Assembly: GCA_009760855.2 (NCBI GenBank)
Contig: WPIO01000012.1
Location: forward strand, 4,110,001-4,174,000
Source: Cristatella mucedo
Taxonomy: Eukaryota; Bryozoa; Phylactolaemata; Cristatellidae
Direction: 5' to 3'
DNA length: 64,000 bases
A program made the translations under genes and the position numbers. The stretch's first letter is position 1. The number at the start of each line of letters is the position of its first letter. The notes under the pieces are model-generated. The model was not told the origin of the DNA, made no database searches, and saw only the letters and a program-made list of their open reading frames with translations. Positions 36,201-40,828 of the stretch are shown here, piece by piece.

Positions 36201-38888
36201 TCTTCCTGTCTTGTCAAAGATTCTTGAAAAAATTCTTGCTGAGCAGTTGGTTGAACATATTGAAAATAATGAAATGTCAGAAGCATTTCAATCAGGGTTC
36301 AAGAAGCAGCACGGCACTGAAACTGCTCTCCTCCGTTTTAACGATGACATTATACATGGCAACGACGACGGGAATGTCACTGCCCTAGCTCTGCTAGATC
36401 TGTCTGCTGCCTTCAACACCATTGATCACGATGATTTGCTTGAACATATGAGAACAATGATCGGTCCGGCAGACGAAGCACTGGTGTGGTTTAAATCGGA
36501 CTTGTATGATCGTGTTCAATCTGTGTGGTGTGGGGGTCAGGTCTCTGACACGAACGGTTACATTATCTTTAATAGGAATGGTAGAATGGAAACCGTAGTT
36601 TCTCAAGTTTTCTTGGTCTAGTGTCGATTTCTTGAGAAGTGGCCTGACTACAGCTTTTTTGAAAGGTGCTGGGACATGACCTGAGAATAATGACATATTA
36701 ATGAAGTTGATTATGAATGGCATCAGCAGATCAATGCAACGTATGAGCAGGACAGTGGGAATAGGGTCCAGTGGACTTGTTGTCTTTTCTGATTGAGATA
36801 CGAACTTCAGGACTGGATCACTACTGACATGCCTAGATTTAGACTGGATGTGCAGCCATGAATGGGGGAACAGCATTCTAGTGGAGATTTCATCGCAGGG
36901 ATGGATTCCCTGATCTTGTCTATCTTCTGCACAAAGAATTTAGAGGAGCGATCGGCTAGATCATCGCAAGGATCACCAGGTAATGACCTAATCTGGGAAC
37001 GGTTGAGGAGATGGTTTATCGTCGACAGCAGCATTTTTGGATTGTGCGTCTGTGATTCAACAATGTTTCTATAGAAGCTAGACTTAGCCTTTGCTAGGAT
37101 CGATTGGTATGACCTACAGTTTTCTTCATATGCCTGTCAATGGACAGTCAGTCCAGACCTTTTGTATGCGTTTTAAAGCTTTCGCTTTGTAAACCTGGCT
37201 GGTTTAATGTCTGTGGTAAACCATAAGCCGTCCGGGCGGGGCGGACAGTGAGCTTTGTCAAAGTTGCAAACTCATCGAGCGTGTCAGCCGTGTTGTAGCT
37301 ATCTACCAATGATGACAGATCGGAGGGAGGACTGAGCAGCAGAGGTGAACCAGATATTCTCGCACGGACAGCATCGATGTCAAAGTCTTGAGGTTTCGCG
37401 ATTTACAGGTTATTTTACAAGATTAGGTGGGCACACACTGTAGATTGAATGAGATCTGCATGTGGTCAGATAAGCAGGATTTCGTAATAATTGGTGATGA
37501 CAAAGTGCAGGTGTAGAAAAAAATTGGGAGCCCCACAATTCCATAGGAATCAGTGCGACTGTAAAAGGAGGGCCAATAATTCAGAAAAGCAGTTTAGGGT
37601 TTTAAGTGTTAGCACTTTGTTCACGAGTTTATTTCCATAAAAAGGATATTCAACTTTGCTTTAATATTCCACCCTGTATAGCTTTCCTAATAATAACGAG
37701 CTAACCCCATTAATAACGTATAAGCTCAGTTTTATGTACCATTCATTGGGATTAAATCAACAAATAAGGATAAAAAACGTTGTAAAGTTTTAACTCGTTG
37801 CAGTCACAAGTAAATTTCCATCGAGATTGGAAGATTTTAATATTTAACTTATAAGGATAATGCCTCTTTGAAGACCCATGTAGGAGGTAGTAAGCCATTC
37901 TCTTTGTAAATCCTACATTTCTTTCGTAGATTCGTGGTGATATAAATTATTTATGCACGAAAACTGCATTTCAATAAATTCCAATAAGAATTAGCAATTA
38001 GCTTTGAAAGGGCACAGCCAAATAAATTCTTTTATAGAAGAAAAGTGATGATTCAGCGGCTAACGTCTAAAGTTGCATAGGTTAGCAGGCAAATAGATTA
38101 TTGGTTGTAACGCTAAAGTGATTCTATCCAAATGCGAGGTTTAAATGTTGCAGCAATAATGCAATTGAAAAAGCAGATGCCAGAAAAGTTTGCTTTAGAC
38201 TGCTACTCTTTGGCAACCAATGCAAACATCCGTCTACAATATAGCTACTATTAAGATTATGGTCTTGCATCAAGTACTATTTTTATACATAGCAATTTAA
38301 GCTATCAGATTGCATGAAGTTCAGCATTGATAGCATACATTCTCAAGAAATCTTAGCAATGGTAGGATAATCTTTACTTTCATGCAGGCTATTTCGCCGA
38401 ACAATAATTCTTGGTAAGCTCGTGAAGCTTTGACTGAGGCTAATTACTATAAGTTAATTTGCCTTAATATTTGCAGACGAATTGGTCATGGTAGACTCTC
38501 TCTTCAGAAGTATGCTAAGATTCAGCACGACTGGGAGCTCCAAAAAATCCAAAGCACGCGAATGATAAGGCAGATCATTACCTTCAGTGATGGCTTGATT
38601 GACTTTCTGAAGTTTGCTAACAGTCAATTATATCAAAGCCTGATAAAACCTTTTTCATTCTTTGGAGATCACGATGAATTTGGAGATCACGATGAATTTG
38701 GAGATCACGATGAATTTGGAGATCACGATGAATTTGGAGATCACGATGAATTTGGAGATCACGATGAATTTGGAGATCACGATGGAGATTCCGATGAGTT
38801 TGGAGATCACGATGAATTTGGAATTTCCCATGCATTCGAACACTTAAATATTAATGAGGATGACCATTATGACTTCTCTGAAAACTAG
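4807..38888 (+). CDS. UBR1/UBR2-type E3 ubiquitin ligase (N-recognin), 3' half, 13 exons
   Basis: UBR1/UBR2 proteins bind destabilising N-terminal residues of substrates and ubiquitinate them for proteasomal decay. I assembled exons 4807-4944, 5067-5261, 7916-7976, 10239-10317, 13877-14035, 23360-23674, 29918-30008, 31958-32100, 32195-32303, 33690-33821, 33921-34082, 34274-34345 and 38477-38888. Every junction has GT/AG ends and keeps phase. In order they encode the second part of the RING (CGHKFH, then CPICKNTGN), the TIQ-type helical segment, a segment ending [28 protein letters not shown] and a zinc-binding region (CLLCGEF, later [10 protein letters not shown]). This order matches the RING-to-C-terminus half of UBR1/UBR2 as I know the family. 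Introns are up to about 9.3 kb and full of mobile elements. The N-terminal half (UBR box, N-domain) is not in view. UBR3 is a less likely identity. Confidence 0.78.
5067..5261 (+). CDS. UBR-like exon: RING, second part
   Basis: Acceptor TTTTAG at 5061-5066; the first base completes the split Arg codon of the previous exon. It encodes an acidic linker ([11 protein letters not shown]), then [17 protein letters not shown], the last C-x2-C pair of the RING and the NT-x-L/I-P segment typical of UBR1/2. The donor GTAAGC at 5262 comes just before an in-frame stop, which supports splicing there. Confidence 0.75.
5836..5896. repeat. Perfect 20-bp inverted repeat
   Basis: The arm at 5836-5855 is repeated exactly as its reverse complement at 5877-5896, with a 21-nt loop. 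It lies in an intron of the UBR-like gene immediately before a family A repeat. It could be the end structure of a transposon or a MITE-like hairpin. Confidence 0.75.
5900..6985 (+). repeat. Dispersed repeat family A, copy 1
   Basis: Shares blocks in the same order with 15440-17240 and partly with 39395-40185: the aaatttcacgttgatc segment, aataggtcaacctaa, the gaccggctgcc-like segment, and the end ttattttgttgagctcgat followed by aataggt(a/c)ttaca. No protein domain is visible. It is probably a non-coding mobile element about 1.8 kb long. Confidence 0.6.
7916..7976 (+). CDS. UBR-like exon: short linker exon
   Basis: Acceptor TTTTAG at 7910-7915. The first base completes the split codon from 5261, and the exon reads [20 protein letters not shown]. 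The best phase fit to the next exon uses a weak donor, GTTGGT at 7977; a stronger-looking GTATAT at 7981 would break phase. It sits where UBR1/2 have the segment between the RING and the TIQ motif. A further small exon could be missing. Confidence 0.5.
8206..8312. repeat. (AC)n microsatellite
   Basis: Imperfect ACACAC tracts interrupted by CCC and CTAC units. The threonine/histidine-rich open frames over it come from the simple repeat, not from a gene. Confidence 0.9.
8440..8830. repeat. LINE-2 remnants in opposed orientation
   Basis: 8457-8518 is nearly identical to 12946-13007, a plus-strand LINE-2 C-terminal fragment. From about 8545 the sequence resembles the minus-strand LINE-2 block at 860-1010 (aaaggatttgaggtttgt). 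Both are badly decayed. Confidence 0.5.
8831..10238. other. Intron sequence, nothing recognised
   Basis: Open frames on both strands at 9642-9903 overlap each other and have no recognisable domain. No exon of the UBR-like gene is evident. Confidence 0.4.
10239..10317 (+). CDS. UBR-like exon with the TIQ motif
   Basis: Acceptor TTGTTATAG at 10230-10238, donor G|GTAAAT at 10318. It encodes [20 protein letters not shown]. The W-x3-A-Y/F-T-I-Q pattern followed by Glu (completed in the next exon) is a hallmark of the UBR1/2 middle region. Confidence 0.75.
10704..10738. repeat. (AT)n microsatellite
   Basis: About 17 TA units in an intron. Confidence 0.9.
11626..11685. repeat. 30-bp tandem duplication
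   Basis: Two 30-bp units (11626-11655 and 11656-11685) differ at one base. It is a small local duplication in an intron. Confidence 0.85.
11770..12895 (-). pseudogene. LINE-2 reverse transcriptase, decayed
   Basis: Reading from 12895 down, the minus strand shows the RT entry (PFKKAV, near 12880) and, near 12365-12335, [11 protein letters not shown], the conserved block just before the RT catalytic site. Near 11815 it shows a GPAL-x-NSIPQFL block typical of the LINE C-terminus. There are many stops and an inserted tail fragment at 12500-12560. I infer the same family as the minus-strand copy at 36.6-37.5 kb. Confidence 0.65.
12500..12562 (-). repeat. LINE-2/SINE tail fragment
   Basis: Matches the tail segment seen at 26930-26975 and 40215-40260 (gccctaagaaaacttcatctctattcagg). 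Too short to assign to the LINE or the SINE. Confidence 0.5.
12896..13180 (+). repeat. LINE-2 C-terminal fragment plus a duplicated segment
   Basis: 12896-13010 is a plus-strand LINE-2 end (RLSILPPAF, then [13 protein letters not shown]). From 13021 the sequence is repeated at 13447-13650 with conserved reading (IEYW, KILHLSN, NRKRNR). Confidence 0.55.
13447..13650 (+). repeat. Second copy of a local duplication
   Basis: Matches 13021-13200 from the ttgaatattgg segment to the tttcacagt segment. Both copies keep the same frame open ([13 protein letters not shown] here, [13 protein letters not shown] in the first). I do not recognise the peptide. Confidence 0.55.
13877..14035 (+). CDS. UBR-like exon after the TIQ motif
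   Basis: Acceptor TTTTTCAG at 13869-13876, donor G|GTGAGT at 14036. Its first two bases complete the Glu codon of the TIQ exon. It reads [17 protein letters not shown] onward and keeps phase into the exon at 23360 across a 9.3-kb intron. UBR1/2 have a helical segment at this place. Confidence 0.7.
14147..14168. repeat. (AT)n microsatellite
   Basis: Short TA run in an intron. Confidence 0.85.
14169..15439. other. Intron sequence, nothing recognised
   Basis: Open frames at 14793-15456 on both strands lack recognisable domains and repeat matches within the window. Confidence 0.35.
15440..17240 (+). repeat. Dispersed repeat family A, longest copy
   Basis: Collinear with 39395-40185 over its first half and with 5900-6985 over its second half. 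It is interrupted by a SINE at 16020-16175, so it is the older insertion. No coding domain is seen. It abuts the LINE-1 at its right end, so it could in principle be a 5' leader of that LINE, but copies 1 and 3 have no LINE-1 next to them. Confidence 0.6.
16020..16175 (-). repeat. tRNA-derived SINE, minus orientation
   Basis: Reverse complement of the SINE at 24.6 kb: a decayed box B (atctcgggatcg side), then gatctttatcgccactgc-like sequence, the tgtcgctatacaaaaagaggctg segment and an aataaataaat tail at 16025-16040. It is inserted inside family A. Confidence 0.75.
17241..17747 (+). other. Probable LINE-1 5' region
   Basis: GC-richer sequence ahead of the LINE-1 endonuclease frame. Short frames without a recognised ORF1 domain. 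Assigned to the LINE-1 only by position. Confidence 0.35.
17748..20890 (+). mobile_element. LINE-1: CR1/L2-like retrotransposon, longest copy
   Basis: A non-LTR element with an apurinic-like endonuclease and a reverse transcriptase. The endonuclease starts near 17880 ([17 protein letters not shown]), shifts frame near 18040 and continues with [17 protein letters not shown] (about 18294) and the SDH motif (18481). The RT shows [25 protein letters not shown] and, after a frameshift near 19745, the [11 protein letters not shown] block and the catalytic YADD at 19846-19857. A third shift lies near 20115, followed by the C-terminal part ([28 protein letters not shown]). The 3' end is near gacggagatacatta at 20877. 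It is not active because of the frameshifts and a changed core ([12 protein letters not shown], where the 36-kb copy has [12 protein letters not shown]). It lies in a UBR intron. Confidence 0.88.
20891..23150. other. Intron sequence, nothing recognised
   Basis: No exon or repeat that I can support. Short open frames on both strands are unsupported. Confidence 0.4.
23151..23275 (+). repeat. LINE-2 3' UTR fragment
   Basis: Words shared with the LINE-2 3' UTR (catgctgacccctgtcc, gtcacccctaaccac, ataaccattcaatcgtgcttc). Confidence 0.6.
23360..23674 (+). CDS. UBR-like exon: large helical exon
   Basis: Acceptor TTGTTACAG at 23351-23359, donor G|GTATTT at 23675. The exon reads [24 protein letters not shown] and, near its end, [14 protein letters not shown]. 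The CLLSIDLF- and MAHxxQIL-type blocks are in the same order and spacing class in UBR1/UBR2. Phase agrees on both sides. Confidence 0.78.
23702..24518. other. AT-rich intron, nothing recognised
   Basis: Long A/T stretches (24000-24200) and no coding or repeat match. Confidence 0.4.
24519..24552. repeat. (AT)n microsatellite
   Basis: About 16 AT units. Confidence 0.9.
24590..24772 (+). repeat. tRNA-derived SINE, best-preserved copy
   Basis: It has a tRNA-like head with a perfect pol III box B, GGTTCGATTCC, at 24640-24650 and a box-A-like taaggcggtc at 24601. A body follows (gattctttatcgccactgc, aaggctcttctgtcgctata, aaaggaggctg) and the tail is ttatttatttatttaat. Older copies lie at 1945, 16020 (minus) and 31085 (minus). 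Confidence 0.85.
24773..26904. other. GC-richer stretch without assignment
   Basis: Composition differs from the surrounding AT-rich introns. Minus-strand frames at 25935-25669 and 26305-26066 are broken and I see no confident domain. An old, unidentified mobile element is possible. Confidence 0.3.
26905..27057 (-). repeat. tRNA-headed SINE with LINE-2 tail
   Basis: On the minus strand a tRNA-like head starts near 27055 (ccgagctggtttggtctaccggtta, box A region), with a box-B-like ggctcgagccc near 26983-26993. The rest matches the 3' end of LINE-2 as seen at 40215-40260 (cctgaatagagattaagttctcttagggcgct). It ends in an A/T tail. This is the usual layout of a SINE mobilised by a partner LINE. 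Confidence 0.75.
27062..28250 (-). rRNA. 18S rRNA pseudogene fragment, interrupted
   Basis: On the minus strand the sequence is eukaryotic SSU rRNA, containing the universal segments read on plus as ccgtcaattcctttaagtttcag (27291) and cgttatcggaattaaccagac (27117). It covers about the V4 side (28013-28250) through a region before the 3' domain (27062-27574). It is broken by 438 bp of unrelated DNA at 27575-28012 and has changes in normally invariant stretches. Its 3' side stops at the SINE. It is metazoan-like and non-functional, inside a UBR intron. Confidence 0.88.
27575..28012 (-). other. Insertion inside the 18S fragment
   Basis: Normal 18S sequence stops at the cccccgtctgtccc segment and resumes at acctcgagttccg, with about 438 bp between. 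On the rRNA sense strand a 65-codon frame (27829-27632) is open, but I recognise nothing in it. Candidates are a truncated rDNA-targeting retrotransposon, an intron, or random DNA; I cannot tell which. Confidence 0.55.
28251..29917. other. Intron sequence, nothing recognised
   Basis: No exon or repeat match that I can support. Open frames at 28850 and 29267 are unsupported. Confidence 0.4.
29918..30008 (+). CDS. UBR-like exon: short acidic exon
   Basis: Acceptor ACATTGCAG at 29909-29917, donor AA|GTAAGT at 30009. In the frame set by the previous exon it reads [19 protein letters not shown] and then [12 protein letters not shown]1/2 have an acidic segment leading into a short helix here. Confidence 0.65.
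30071..30236. repeat. Long (AT)n microsatellite
   Basis: More than 150 bp of nearly pure TA repeat with a few GT/AC interruptions near 30085-30150. The isoleucine/tyrosine open frames over it are artefacts. Length may be mis-assembled. Confidence 0.95.
30295..30790 (-). repeat. LINE-2 3' fragment
   Basis: Minus-strand remains of the LINE-2 C-terminus ([15 protein letters not shown]) near 30670, followed by its 3' UTR down to 30300. 5'-truncated. Confidence 0.7.
31080..31190 (-). repeat. tRNA-derived SINE, decayed
   Basis: Reverse complement of the 24.6-kb SINE with many changes (attgcccactgcag, gactgagatgtaaatgactgcctta). Confidence 0.5.
31440..31740 (-). repeat. LINE-2 3' UTR fragment
   Basis: Shares with the 490-bp and 40.2-kb copies the tail block (aaagccccctcaaaaac, cttttctaggcacttta) and the gtcagcac/gcatgc block. 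Confidence 0.7.
31958..32100 (+). CDS. UBR-like exon with the LRCAALYF motif
   Basis: Acceptor GGAATTTCAG at 31948-31957, donor G|GTAGTT at 32101. It encodes [20 protein letters not shown] followed directly by [14 protein letters not shown]. The L-R-C-A/S-A-L-F/Y-F block is one of the best conserved parts of the UBR1/UBR2 C-terminal half. Confidence 0.82.
32195..32303 (+). CDS. UBR-like exon with CCYLGL
   Basis: Acceptor TTATTTTCAG at 32185-32194, donor AC|GTAAGA at 32304. It reads [20 protein letters not shown], matching the L-C-x-Y-L-x-L block that follows LRCAALFF in UBR1/2. Phases agree with both neighbours. Confidence 0.8.
32335..33085 (+). repeat. Decayed LINE-1 fragment
   Basis: Weak collinear similarity to the LINE-1 RT tail: accattagatgcttgcc, aaaactgaaccgctgaa, aataaatatggccgcaa, then cctttgctaaaagagctagga, which nearly matches 61446-61470. 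No open frame remains. Confidence 0.55.
33690..33821 (+). CDS. UBR-like exon with the WC...PL-LP block
   Basis: Acceptor TATGCTGCAG at 33680-33689, donor AG|GTAGGA at 33822. It encodes [20 protein letters not shown] and then [19 protein letters not shown], matching the WC, I-x-L-P-x-(D/N)-Y/H and L-x-x-A-S-x-F landmarks of UBR1/2. Confidence 0.8.
33921..34082 (+). CDS. UBR-like exon: C-terminal zinc-binding domain
   Basis: Acceptor CGTTTTTAG at 33912-33920, donor TT|GTAAGT at 34083. It encodes [20 protein letters not shown] and [16 protein letters not shown]. CxxCG plus H-x3-C reproduce the zinc ligands of the UBR C-terminal (UAIN) domain. The C-x-Q-x-C-C pair usual in vertebrates is not conserved here. 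Confidence 0.82.
34274..34345 (+). CDS. UBR-like exon before the last exon
   Basis: Acceptor CATATTTCAG at 34264-34273, donor GG|GTATGT at 34346. It reads [20 protein letters not shown] and YESG, at the position of the UBR segment ending in a Y-x-E/D-x-G stretch. It is phase 2 and fits the final exon directly. Confidence 0.7.
34690..34890 (-). repeat. LINE RT fragment, minus strand
   Basis: The minus strand near 34865-34700 reads [15 protein letters not shown] followed by a VEFSRNL segment, the usual LINE-2/CR1 pattern after the YADD box. 5' and 3' parts are missing. Confidence 0.6.
34890..36555 (+). pseudogene. LINE-1 copy, endonuclease to mid-RT
   Basis: Starts in the endonuclease region (cattctatcagtccatg, as at 18030). 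It keeps [16 protein letters not shown] (35133), [14 protein letters not shown] and, after several frameshifts, [33 protein letters not shown] and [19 protein letters not shown]. It stops at 36550 against an opposed LINE-2 and lacks the YADD box and 3' end. Confidence 0.85.
36556..37520 (-). pseudogene. LINE-2 copy, endonuclease end to RT start
   Basis: From 37500 downward the minus strand shows the end of an endonuclease region ([20 protein letters not shown]). It continues with a linker ([14 protein letters not shown] at 37034), then [18 protein letters not shown] and [19 protein letters not shown] at 36690-36620. It ends where the LINE-1 copy begins. Confidence 0.8.
37521..38476. other. 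Last UBR intron, nothing recognised
   Basis: AT-rich. A possible small exon at 38388-38414 (between a TGCAG acceptor and a GTAAGC donor) is not needed for phase and was left out. Confidence 0.4.
38477..38888 (+). CDS. UBR-like terminal exon with acidic repeat tail
   Basis: Acceptor ATATTTGCAG at 38467-38476; the first base completes the Gly codon of the previous exon. It reads [20 protein letters not shown], the G-L/R-x-R-G-x-P-L-x-L-type segment near the end of UBR1/2. It then extends beyond the usual end with eight acidic units (consensus GDHDEF) and a tail [15 protein letters not shown] before the stop. The acidic repeat is encoded by an 18-bp minisatellite, so the repeat is in frame in the protein. 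Confidence 0.78.
38664..38819 (+). repeat. Coding 18-bp minisatellite
   Basis: Six identical units ggagatcacgatgaattt, one 30-bp variant and one more unit. The total of 156 bp is a multiple of three. All units encode Gly-Asp-His-Asp-Glu-Phe. Confidence 0.95.
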
Positions 38889-39097
38889 AATTACTGACCA
38901 TTGTATATCGAAGACTATTTCTAGACTAGTTAGGTGATTATTTAATTCGTTCGCATTTCAAGTACTAACCAGAGGTTTAAGATGGTGCACGGTTTGAATA
39001 TCTTTCAAATTTGTTCTTCACGAAATTACCTTTGCCATGCTAGACTCTTTGCATTGACAATAGTCTTGAAAATTCTTCAATGTATTTCTCGTGATGA

Positions 39098-39103
39098 AAT
39101 AAA
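39098..39103 (+). promoter_or_regulatory. Candidate polyadenylation signal of the UBR-like gene
   Basis: AATAAA 210 bp after the stop codon, in otherwise gene-free sequence. Confidence 0.5.
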
Positions 39104-39239
39104 GGGTAGTTGAAATGTTTCTAATAATTCCTGACTTTCAATGCAACTTTATTGATGGCTTAATAGCAGCTAATGGCTCTTGTAAAATTAGTAGTAAGGC
39201 TACAGTTGATGCAATAGCCAATTAGATCTTTATATAATC

Positions 39240-39395
39240 ACGTCAATTATAGTACGCTAGATTCTTCCATTCGCTGCAAAAGAATCACGACCGAATGGTT
39301 GACGGTAGCTTGCTCGATGAAATCAAGAATAACATGGTTTGTGGTGACACGAATAGGGTGAGAATGCATTACCGTTAAACCGCCAGATTCAATAC
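39240..39395 (-). repeat. LINE-2 3' UTR fragment
   Basis: Words shared with other copies: cgctgcaaaagaatcacgaccgaatggt, aagaataacatggttt, gtggtgacacgaatagggt. Confidence 0.65.
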
Positions 39396-40185
39396 CAGTC
39401 ATTGTAGAAATTTAAAAAACCCTCAAAAGATGCAGATGCTGTGCTAACCACACTGCAAACAAAATGTAAACAAATTTTAATCTCAAATTATTGACTGTCA
39501 TTATGACCACAGCCCAAGGACATTGTGTGACAGGCATATCATATGCACGCACACCATAATGACTAGATAGATGCACAGGAGTTGAACACTGAGACAGGTG
39601 AGCCTCATCTATATTTCAATTTTCACACCGATCGGCCGAGTATCGATCAAGCTGTACAATTGATGAGGTACAAAGTACCTCTGCTGGGACAGAACTAGGA
39701 AAACCCAACGGTGTCGAAAAGCAAGATTGTGTTACTACGTTTGTCATCATGCAACTTGAAAACACATACATCCGAGCGTGTATTTCAAATTTCACGTTGA
39801 TCAGGTCACTATTAGCTTACCTGTGACATTTTGCCGCCTTAAGTGAAAGGACGAAAAAGCTTAGCGTGACGAACACAGCCAGTTTTGATCAAAATAAGTA
39901 TCTACCGAGGTCCAATGCGCAAGCGAGAAGGCCGGAAAGATGTAACTACGGTGAACCATATATTCCAAAGTTGTAAAGGGATCGGATCATAAGTTTAGGA
40001 GATATGACACAAGTGACAGCAGAACTTTCGTTTCCAGATAAAATTGTAACGCTAAAACCTAAACTGTAAACTTATAAACAGGTTAAGCTATAACCAAGAG
40101 AAAACACTAAGAACGCTATCATCGCACAAACAATTTAATACATAGATAAATATGGATTTTAGGAATAGGTCAGCCTAACAAGACT
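39395..40185 (+). repeat. Dispersed repeat family A, copy 3
   Basis: Collinear with 15480-16420: actgtcattatgaccacag, cattgtgtgacaggcatatcatatgcacgc, atcggccgagtatcgatcaagctgtacaat, agataaatatggattttaggaataggtcagcctaacaagac. It lacks the SINE and the second half. Confidence 0.75.
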
Positions 40186-40828
40186 CTAATAATAATAATA
40201 ATAATAATTCACTTGATAAAGCGCCCACAGAGAACTTAATCTCTCTCTAGGCGCTTTACACTTGCTGTAAAGTGAAATGCAATTGAATGGTAAGTAAAAT
40301 CATGCTTGAAAAAACAAACGAAATGAATAATATGGTTAGGGGTGACATGCACAGAGTCAGCACGCAAATGTGATTAGTGGCAGCATGCACAGTGTCAGCA
40401 CGCATAAGCACATCAAGGACGAATCACAGGGACCCACTAAATGCTGTCCTAAATAGGTGTGTTTTTAAGTTTCTTTTAAATGTGGTCAGGTCAGAGGATG
40501 TTCTGTCACAGGTCGGGAGGGAGTTCTAGGCTTTGGGAGCATACGAACTAAATGCATGGTCTCCAAAAAATTTGAGGTTTGTATGAGGTATTTCTAGACT
40601 GTTGGATTCCGAAAAGCGGGTGGTACGATGCTTGGCCTGATTGGGGAGTATGTCGGAGAGATAGGCTGGAGTCATAGAATGAAGGGACCTAAAAGTAAGC
40701 GACAAAACCTTGAATTCAATCCGTTGCTTGACTGGTAGCCAGTGCAGGTCGGCGAGAAGTGGAGTAATGTGGCAACTGCGAAGCTCATGGCAGACAAGCC
40801 TAGCTGCCGAGTTTTGCACCAGCTGTTT
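40186..40828 (-). repeat. LINE-2 3' end abutting the viral element
   Basis: The minus strand from 40824 down reads ARLVCHELRSCHITPLLADL, LHSMTPAYLSDILPNQAK and a FFGDHAFSSYAPK end. The 3' UTR follows, then the tail with an (ATT)n run at 40190-40210. Its 5' truncation point touches the viral polymerase at 40828. Confidence 0.85.

Noticed and set aside
38388-38414. Possible tiny extra UBR exon between a TGCAG acceptor and a GTAAGC donor
   Set aside because: The exons ending at 34345 and starting at 38477 already fit in phase and in sequence; adding this piece disturbs the frame.
38617-38843. Minus-strand repeat proteins opposite the UBR terminal exon
   Set aside because: They are antisense shadows of the 18-bp coding minisatellite.
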